Shown piece after piece: positions 5,851-10,682 of a DNA stretch of 10,682 nucleotides (positions are counted from its first letter, which is position 1; each line of letters begins with the position of its first letter). Location: contig JASEIE010000117.1 of NCBI GenBank assembly GCA_030024065.1, positions 1 to 10,682 on the forward strand. The letters are read 5' to 3'. The translations under genes and the position numbers were made by a program. The notes below the pieces were generated by a model. That model was not told the origin of the DNA and did not search any database. It saw nothing but the letters and a program-made list of their open reading frames with translations. Source of the DNA: Thermodesulfobacteriota bacterium (GTDB lineage Bacteria > Desulfobacterota > BSN033 > UBA1163).

Positions 5851-8012
5851 GGAAGCAAGTGACGCTTAAACCGACCCCCGTCCTTGACAAAAAAAAGGTG
5901 GAAGGAATCCCGGAGGGACTTCCTCCTGAAGAAGTCGAGCGCCTACAGAAACTTCAGGTAAAGCTCGCCGACTTCGTCCTCCATCTCATCCAGGCCTTCC
6001 TGAGAACAGGATACTACACCCCCGATCATCCTGAATCGAAAAAGGCAAAGGAAGGCCTCTACCAGAGGTTCAGAGAACTTTTTAGGGAGGAGGAGGATGA
6101 GCTGGCCTTCCTCGTGAGGGAGGAACAGGAGCGCCAAGAGATCTTTGTGGAGGGCGTTCTCCCCGAGGCACAGAAATTGGGCCGGATGATGATGAAGGGA
6201 ATGGGAGAGCTCTATGTCCCAAAATTTGCCAAATATATGGAGAGAAAGGACCTGATCAGTCTGACGCTCAAAAGCCGGATGAGCCAGAAGGAATTTGGTA
6301 CGTTCGTCGATGTGATGAGTGAACCCTCTTTGGTGGATACCCGGCGAAAACAGGATCAGGACCGATTCGCCCAGGTTCTTTACAGCCGGGAAATCTTCAA
6401 CATCTCCTATATCTTCAACGAAGAGTTCCTTGCCTTGGAGCGGGAAATGCCCTGGAGGGCCCGTCTCACCCTCTCCCGGATGAGGAAGGACCTCAAGATG
6501 ATTCCTCTCTTCCAGAAGATGTTGGGGCAGGAGATTCATGAAATCCGAAAAAACCTTCTGCGCGATGCCCTCCGGCCGATTCGCCAGTCCGATCTGCTCT
6601 GCGCCATCCTCCGAAACAGCGACCTCGTCTCCACTTCCGGAAGTCTTGAAGAGACGATTGAAGATGAGATCGTCTCCTCCTTAAAAAAACAGTATCTCCT
6701 CAACACCTCCAGAATCTTTTTACGCGAACATCTTGACCTTAAAAAGCTTCAGAAAGAGGATGCCTTTGAAAGAAAATCGGATCGACTGGTTAAAAAGATC
6801 TCCTTTCGATTGAAAGAAGCCGGAACCCGGGAGACGGAAAATCTTCTCGAAGAATTTTTCAGACATCAGCTCATCCGCCTTGAGGACCTGAGCCCGGAGT
6901 TGAAAGATAAGATGCTCCTCGAAAGGCTGACTGACAAATTTCTCAACTACACCGACCAGTTTTTCCTGCAACTCGACCAGGCTAAGGATAAGGAGGCCTT
7001 TCTCACCGTTGCTCTCTCCTTTGTCAGGATGATCCCTGAACTCATCCGGAGGGATCGATATCCCGAAGTCCTGCGGATCTTTGAAACCATGAGGCATCAC
7101 TTCCACCAGAAGAAAATGTGGGCCCTCCTCGCAGGCCAGATCCTCGAGGAGATCGGAAAGGGAGCGATTCCTCAACTGCTCAAGGAAAAATTCCTGAAAG
7201 GGAAGAAAGAAGTCCGGGTTGCCATCATTCCCACCTTCGCCGCCCTTGAGATCGGAGCCGTCCCCGTCCTTCTCGATATTTTAAAAACGAGTGAGGATCA
7301 ATGGGTGAGAAAGAATGCCTGCGAAGCCTTGATCCAAATCGGTCCGGTCGCCGCCATTCATCTTCTGAAAGAACTGGAACAGCGGCAGACCTCTGTCGAA
7401 ACGACCTGTGATATCCTCCGGGTTCTCGGAGAGATTAAATCCCGTGAGTGGCAGGCTCCTCTGACGAATCTCTCAAAGAGTTTTACCATTCATGAGCATT
7501 CCAAATTAAGGGAACAAGCCATCCATACCCTGTGTCAGGTTGGAGGCTCTGAGGGAGAGGAAACCTTTCTTTCGAGTTTGGACGATCCGGACTTCGAGGT
7601 GCGAAAAAGAGCGGTGTGGTGCCTGGGTATGATCAAAAGCGCCAGGGGCATTGGAAAAATGGTCGGAATGCTTAAAGAGCTATCCGCCACCTCTACCCCT
7701 CAATCCGATAAACTCGAAACCCAGATCTATCTCGCCTTTGGCCTTTCCGGAAATATAACGATTGAAGGCAAAACCTCAGAGGAAATTCTCTTTGAGGTAT
7801 TGGAAAAAAGAGGGATAAAGGGATTATTAGGCTTTCTTCAAAAAAATACTCTCTCCGATGCTTCACTCTTAGCGATCTGTGATACCCTCGGGAAGATCGG
7901 GACCAGAGAATCGATCAAGATGTTAACTCGATTAGAGAAATCCCAGAAAGGGCCGTTGATCCCGAAAATCGGGGAGGCCATAAAAAAGATTGAAGATCGT
8001 ATGCAGAAATAA
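5841..8012 (+). CDS. Large HEAT-repeat protein of unknown function
   Basis: I do not recognise a named family. From ATG 5841 it is 723 residues, charged, mostly alpha-helical, with no signal peptide or membrane segment. N-terminal part: GYYTPDHPE (57-65) followed by helices and LISLTLKSRMSQKEFGTFVDVM (138-159, quoted in part). This layout recalls the 'YPPGHP ... rgi-SLT ... eel' module I associate with HEAT and HD-domain proteins of Myxococcota and Desulfobacterota; the match is from memory. A long helical middle follows. About 425-715 holds HEAT-type helix pairs, for example PVLLDILKTSEDQWVRKNACEALIQIG from about 473 (beginning shown) and DDPDFEVRKRAVWCLG near 583. HEAT arrays normally serve as protein-binding scaffolds; no catalytic motif is visible. 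The start is uncertain. ATG 5841 lacks a clear ribosome site; GTG 5859 has AGAGGG 6 nt upstream; GTG 5832 is also possible. The frame stays open to TTG 5667, but that part is non-coding in character and lies in an inverted-repeat arm. Confidence 0.85.
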   Translation: MSRGKQVTLKPTPVLDKKKVEGIPEGLPPEEVERLQKLQVKLADFVLHLIQAFLRTGYYTPDHPESKKAKEGLYQRFRELFREEEDELAFLVREEQERQEIFVEGVLPEAQKLGRMMMKGMGELYVPKFAKYMERKDLISLTLKSRMSQKEFGTFVDVMSEPSLVDTRRKQDQDRFAQVLYSREIFNISYIFNEEFLALEREMPWRARLTLSRMRKDLKMIPLFQKMLGQEIHEIRKNLLRDALRPIRQSDLLCAILRNSDLVSTSGSLEETIEDEIVSSLKKQYLLNTSRIFLREHLDLKKLQKEDAFERKSDRLVKKISFRLKEAGTRETENLLEEFFRHQLIRLEDLSPELKDKMLLERLTDKFLNYTDQFFLQLDQAKDKEAFLTVALSFVRMIPELIRRDRYPEVLRIFETMRHHFHQKKMWALLAGQILEEIGKGAIPQLLKEKFLKGKKEVRVAIIPTFAALEIGAVPVLLDILKTSEDQWVRKNACEALIQIGPVAAIHLLKELEQRQTSVETTCDILRVLGEIKSREWQAPLTNLSKSFTIHEHSKLREQAIHTLCQVGGSEGEETFLSSLDDPDFEVRKRAVWCLGMIKSARGIGKMVGMLKELSATSTPQSDKLETQIYLAFGLSGNITIEGKTSEEILFEVLEKRGIKGLLGFLQKNTLSDASLLAICDTLGKIGTRESIKMLTRLEKSQKGPLIPKIGEAIKKIEDRMQK

Positions 8013-8047
8013 GCACAAAATCACAAGTTTGCACGAAACCTAACTTC

Positions 8048-8944
8048 CTAACTTTTACCCAAAGACCTTCTTGATGCTGTATACGTTGCCAGAAATACCC
8101 CACCCAGAATCATTCCTCCGCCCAACAGCGTGATCCACCGGATTTCTTCACCCAGCAGGAGATAAGCTCCGATCAGGGTGGCGAAAGGCTCCAGATAAAG
8201 ATACATTCCAACGGCTCCGGAATCTCTCTTTTTAAGAGCCGAATACCAAAAAAGATACCCCAGGCCTGAACAGAAGACTCCTAAAAAGAGGATGCCGATC
8301 CAGGCGGTGAGGGATAAATGGATGAGGTTGTTCCATTCTCCCTTTAAAAGGCTCAGGGGAAGGACGATCAGACATCCCATGATCATGATGGCCGTGACCG
8401 TGGCAAGGGAAGGAAATCGTGAAATGAAACCTTTCCCCCCGACAGTAAAGGCGGTCCAGGTCAATGCGCTTGCAAGCACAAGGAGATCCCCGAAGGTCGA
8501 GGCAAAACCAAACAGAGAAAGGGAAAATATCCCTTTAGAGATGATGAGAAAGACTCCGCAGAAACCTGAGGCAATCCCCAGAATTTTTCTGAGTGTAATC
8601 GTCTCGTCGAGGAAGAGACGGGCAGAGAGGGTGATCAGGATGGGATTGATCGCAATGATCCATCCTGTATTGATGGCTGTTGTGTAGAGGAGTCCATAGG
8701 CCTGGAGAAGACCAAGGCCTGAAACCCCTACGGCGGCGAGGATGAAAATGTAAATCCAGTCCCGGGGGAAGAATATTTTAAAAAAAGTTTTATCCCGACC
8801 CATTTGGACAAGGAGAAGAAGCAAAGCGCCGATGGCATAACGGAGCGTCAGAAGGGTGAAGGGATGGACTCCTCTCAACGCCACCTTGGTGGCAATGAAC
8901 GAAAATCCCCAGAAGATAACCGCTAAAAGCGCCGGCCAGGACAA
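8048..8944 (-). CDS. EamA/DMT-superfamily transporter (10 TM)
   Basis: Seen: 298 residues, almost entirely hydrophobic, with two homologous halves (about 4-135 and 150-288) of five predicted helices each. This is the layout of the drug/metabolite transporter superfamily. The early FWGFSFIATKVAL segment and the late YLEPFATLIGAYLLLGEEI segment (Glu-Pro in helix 9, then LGE) are the usual conserved spots of each EamA repeat. Function by family: inner-membrane export of amino acids, nucleosides or other small metabolites; the substrate cannot be read from sequence. The start is TTG (8942-8944), chosen because GGAGG (8952-8956) sits 7 nt upstream and no ATG, GTG or other TTG lies in frame before the upstream TAA at 8975-8977. 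The gene converges on the HEAT-protein gene (35 nt between stops), and no terminator hairpin is evident in that gap. Confidence 0.92.
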   Translation of the reverse strand: MSWPALLAVIFWGFSFIATKVALRGVHPFTLLTLRYAIGALLLLLVQMGRDKTFFKIFFPRDWIYIFILAAVGVSGLGLLQAYGLLYTTAINTGWIIAINPILITLSARLFLDETITLRKILGIASGFCGVFLIISKGIFSLSLFGFASTFGDLLVLASALTWTAFTVGGKGFISRFPSLATVTAIMIMGCLIVLPLSLLKGEWNNLIHLSLTAWIGILFLGVFCSGLGYLFWYSALKKRDSGAVGMYLYLEPFATLIGAYLLLGEEIRWITLLGGGMILGGVFLATYTASRRSLGKS

Positions 8945-8999
8945 ACGAATTCCTCCTTCTGTTCGGGTTGAACCTTATTTATCATAAAAGGGACTAATG

Positions 9000-9069
9000 A
9001 TAAAGGGGACAGGCTACTTTTACTACTCCATCCAATGGAAAAGGAGGAAAAGTAGCCTGTCCCCTTTAT
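9000..9069. repeat. Perfect 22-bp stem-loop, REPIN/MITE-like element
   Basis: Left arm 9000-9021 and right arm 9048-9069 are exact reverse complements over 22 nt (core AAAGGGGACAGGCTACTTTT). The 26-nt loop holds its own small hairpin TCCAT-CCA-ATGGA (9027-9039). A further 8-bp inverted repeat TTTATCAT/ATGATAAA (8978-8985, 8997-9004) overlaps the left end. GGGGACAG-type palindromes are, from memory, frequent multi-copy intergenic repeats in Desulfobacterota and are often linked to REP-associated Y1 transposases; only one copy is seen here. It lies after the toxin gene and before the DMT transporter. Neither strand shows a T-run directly after the stem, so it is not a standard intrinsic terminator. 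Confidence 0.8.
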
Positions 9070-9144
9070 TTAACCTGATCTAAGGGTGGAATCACTTTTA
9101 GCTGGGGATTTGATATTGAATTGAAGAAATAGGAAATAACGGAA

Positions 9145-9534
9145 TTAATAAATTGTAAACCCTTGATCGGAAAAATCTGGATCAAAGGCAAAGACTTTTT
9201 GGACACCTTTCCGTCTCATCACGACAAAACTCGCACAATCCACCAAACTGATCCCCTTCTTCCCAATCTCTTCGAGCTTCTTTACGGCCTCCTCATGTAA
9301 CTCCATATCAACCCATTCCACCTCAAACGATTTGGCCTCCTTTAGAAAGAGAATAGCCGAATGCCCCCCCAACATCGCTTGCAAAAGAGCGGCACTTTCC
9401 AGCAGGATATAGTTGTGTAGTAGAAATATTTCCCCTGACTTCAAGGCGTTTTCGAATTTACCATACGCAGTCTTGTGGTTCGGATCTGCCTTATCGGCCA
9501 GGGCATAAATGGCTGAGGTATCCAGGAAGATCAT
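9145..9534 (-). CDS. vapC: PIN-domain toxin of a type II toxin-antitoxin pair (VapC-like)
   Basis: Seen: 129 residues, the usual VapC size, starting with the PIN signature MIFLDTSAIYAL. Acidic metal-binding residues are in place: D5, E46 (in YILLESAAL), D99 (in SLVDCASF) and D118 (in FAFDPDF, with D120 close by), so the nuclease site looks intact. Known: VapC toxins are Mg-dependent ribonucleases, often cutting tRNA or rRNA, and are held inactive by a partner antitoxin. The ATG overlaps the antitoxin stop in an ATGA (9531-9534), so translation is coupled and no separate ribosome site is needed. The exact RNA target is unknown. Housekeeping PIN proteins also exist, but the overlapped small DNA-binding partner supports a TA module. 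Confidence 0.92.
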   Translation of the reverse strand: MIFLDTSAIYALADKADPNHKTAYGKFENALKSGEIFLLHNYILLESAALLQAMLGGHSAILFLKEAKSFEVEWVDMELHEEAVKKLEEIGKKGISLVDCASFVVMRRKGVQKVFAFDPDFSDQGFTIY

Positions 9535-9782
9535 TCTTCAAAGACCTCTTTAAGGGCTTCGTCATGCCTCTCAGATAATGGTTTAAAAGGACCCTGCTTT
9601 GACCGACCTGCGCCGATAAATGAAAAATCCTTAACCGAAGAAGATCGGTGTCGATCAGATTGGGAAATATCCTTTTTTACAATCTCACGAATCACCCCCG
9701 CAATCGATTTCTTCTCTCTGAAAGCCCGATGTCTTAGCAGCTCATATACTTCTTCATCTATTTGGATTTGGGCTCGTTTCAT
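9531..9782 (-). CDS. Ribbon-helix-helix antitoxin paired with PIN toxin
   Basis: Seen: 83 residues. The first about 40 (KRAQIQIDEEVYELLRHRA, then a second helix with SIAGVIREIV) match the CopG/Arc-type ribbon-helix-helix: one short strand and two helices for dimeric DNA binding. The C-terminal tail has FSFIGAGRS followed by PLSERHDEALKEVF, a segment I recognise from antitoxins that wrap PIN toxins. Role: neutralises the downstream nuclease and represses its own promoter. It is the first gene of the pair and overlaps the toxin by 4 nt. The ATG (9780-9782) follows a modest AAGG (9791-9794) with 8 nt spacing. Symbol left blank because antitoxin naming follows sequence family, which I cannot check. 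Confidence 0.88.
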   Translation of the reverse strand: MKRAQIQIDEEVYELLRHRAFREKKSIAGVIREIVKKDISQSDRHRSSSVKDFSFIGAGRSKQGPFKPLSERHDEALKEVFEE

Positions 9783-9812
9783 AATAAATACCTTTTCTCT
9801 TTTCTGGTTCTA

Positions 9813-9841
9813 AATTTAACATCATGGTGTAATGCTGTCAA
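9813..9841 (-). promoter_or_regulatory. Toxin-antitoxin promoter with candidate operator
   Basis: Read on the minus strand: a perfect -35 TTGACA (9836-9841), 17-nt spacer, then -10 TAAATT (9813-9818, 4/6 to consensus), about 31 nt before the antitoxin ATG. The spacer contains the imperfect palindrome ACATCATGGTGT (9819-9830, 10 of 12 positions symmetric), where a ribbon-helix-helix antitoxin could bind and block polymerase. Promoter call from sequence; repression inferred from the family. Confidence 0.6.
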
Positions 9842-9968
9842 GCATTTATCTATAAAAAGAAGTAGAAAGATTTGAAAAAACCTTCAAATTTTAGGATACT
9901 CAGTCACAGATTCCTATCCGCTGCATAAATTGTCTATAATTTCAAAGAGTTCTAAATCTTTTCATCTT

Positions 9969-9982
9969 TTGACTTATATCAA
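9969..9982 (+). promoter_or_regulatory. CRP/FNR-family binding site upstream of the Fe-S protein gene
   Basis: TTGACTTATATCAA matches the FNR-type palindrome TTGAT-N4-ATCAA with one change (C at position 5). A start of transcription near 10017 would put its centre at -41.5, the class II activator position, and place a weak -10 TAATTT at 10005-10010. This geometry suggests activation by an FNR, DNR or HcpR-type regulator under low oxygen or nitrosative stress. No regulator gene lies in the window. A TATAAT at 9935-9940 is an alternative -10 but lacks a good -35. Confidence 0.5.
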
Positions 9983-10041
9983 GGAAAAGAGTTTAAGAAA
10001 GGGTTAATTTTCATTTAAAATTACCCAAAGGAGGAAAAACC

Positions 10042-10682
10042 ATGGCGACGAGAAAGATTGTTCTGATTGATAAGGAGAAATGTAATGGTTGCGGTCTTTG
10101 CATACCCAACTGCGCTGAAGGGGCCCTTCAGATCATCGACGGAAAGGCAAAATTAGTGAGCGATAAGTTCTGCGATGGTTTGGGGGCCTGTCTCGGACAC
10201 TGCCCTGAGGATGCCATAACCATCATCGAAAGGGAGGCTGAGGAATTTGATGAAAAGGCAGTGGAACTCCATCTACACAGAGAAAAAGATTCTCAGCCTC
10301 AACCTAAACCTCAACCTGAATTTACTGGCTGTCCTTCATCGAGGGTATTACAATTCCAGGTTCCCAAGCCAATAGAGAAGGTTAACGCAACACCATCGGA
10401 ATCGATGCTCACTCAATGGCCTGTCCAGTTGAAATTGGTGCCGGTCAATGCCCCTTATTTTGAGGATGCGGATCTCCTGGTGGCCGCAGACTGTGTTCCC
10501 TTTGCCTATCCCGACTTCCATCAGGATTTTCTCAAAGGGAAGTCTGTGGTCGTGGGTTGCCCGAAACTTGATGACATCCAGCTCTACAGGGAAAAATTGA
10601 CTGAGATTTTGAGGACGAACTCCATTAAGAGTGTGACTGTTCCTTTTATGGAAGTCCCCTGCTGTTTCGGTCTGGTCAAGGC
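10042..10682 (+). CDS. 4Fe-4S ferredoxin-like protein, C-terminally cut by the window edge
   Basis: Reading from ATG 10042, preceded by a strong AAAGGAGG (10028-10035, 6 nt spacing), the frame is open to the edge: 213 codons plus two bases. Cluster 1 is classical: C14-x2-C17-x2-C20-x3-C24. Cluster 2 reads C44-x5-C50-x3-C54-P (CDGLGACLGHCP), with Leu47 where the second Cys would normally stand. A Q/P/K-rich linker (about 85-93) leads to GCPSSR (C97), then an alpha/beta-looking part with C151, C173 (VVGCPKLDD) and C207-C208 (EVPCCFGL). I recognise the CDGLGAC version from a widespread uncharacterised ferredoxin-like family of anaerobes, often found near redox or nitrosative-stress genes such as hydroxylamine reductase (from memory). 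Likely cytosolic electron transfer or redox sensing; no reaction can be assigned. It is divergent from the TA pair with an FNR-like site upstream. Confidence 0.88.
   Translation, partial: MATRKIVLIDKEKCNGCGLCIPNCAEGALQIIDGKAKLVSDKFCDGLGACLGHCPEDAITIIEREAEEFDEKAVELHLHREKDSQPQPKPQPEFTGCPSSRVLQFQVPKPIEKVNATPSESMLTQWPVQLKLVPVNAPYFEDADLLVAADCVPFAYPDFHQDFLKGKSVVVGCPKLDDIQLYREKLTEILRTNSIKSVTVPFMEVPCCFGLVK

Noticed and set aside
5943..6539. Minus-strand open frame of 198 codons inside the HEAT-protein gene
   Set aside because: The plus-strand frame is continuous and protein-like through this region, and the antisense product shows no family features.
9000..9069. 22-bp stem-loop as a Rho-independent terminator
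   Set aside because: No U-run follows the stem on either strand and the loop is long; a repeat element is the better explanation, though it may still affect transcripts.
9935..9940. Perfect TATAAT as the main promoter of the Fe-S gene
   Set aside because: No -35 better than 3/6 at acceptable spacing, and the FNR-like site would lie downstream of its start; kept only as an alternative.

Overview
The window looks like a chromosomal stretch from an anaerobic or facultatively anaerobic Gram-negative-type bacterium, most plausibly Desulfobacterota/'deltaproteobacteria' or a related phylum such as Nitrospirota. This is an inference. It rests on a two-cluster Fe-S protein of a type common in strict anaerobes, a candidate FNR-like site in front of it, a HEAT-repeat protein with an N-terminal layout I associate with those phyla, and intergenic GTTCGGAGTTC/GGCAGGCGAAC repeats. 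No rRNA, tRNA, phage gene or CRISPR array was seen.

Layout, left to right. A tandem universal stress protein (120-1013, +) is followed by about 470 nt with no convincing gene. Next come two minus-strand half-size ABC exporters, transcribed as 3739-5487 then 1488-3611. They form a textbook heterodimer: one partner has Asp instead of the catalytic Glu, and the other has a long extracytoplasmic insert and a complete Walker B. Each of the two genes is followed at its 3' end by a copy of the same composite repeat, and the repeat supplies the stop and last residues of the second gene. A divergent intergenic region (5488-5840) holds a long imperfect inverted repeat flanked by a short direct repeat, so it looks like a small mobile element. 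A separate perfect 11-bp inverted repeat lies over the translation start of the next gene. That gene (about 5841-8012, +) encodes a large alpha-helical HEAT-repeat protein of unknown function. Convergent to it is an EamA/DMT-type 10-TM transporter (8048-8944, -). A perfect 22-bp stem-loop (REPIN/MITE-like) separates it from a type II toxin-antitoxin pair, a ribbon-helix-helix antitoxin and a PIN-domain toxin (9145-9782, -). Divergent from the TA pair, the window ends inside a 4Fe-4S ferredoxin-like protein (10042 to the edge, +).

The genes do not form one pathway. The ABC pair is one functional unit (drug or lipid export by analogy with BmrCD/TM287-288) and the TA pair is another. The rest are single genes: stress response, metabolite export, a scaffold-like helical protein and an electron-transfer or sensing Fe-S protein. 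I found no clear new defence or biosynthetic system. The least explained material is the repeat elements and the HEAT-repeat protein with its hairpin start.
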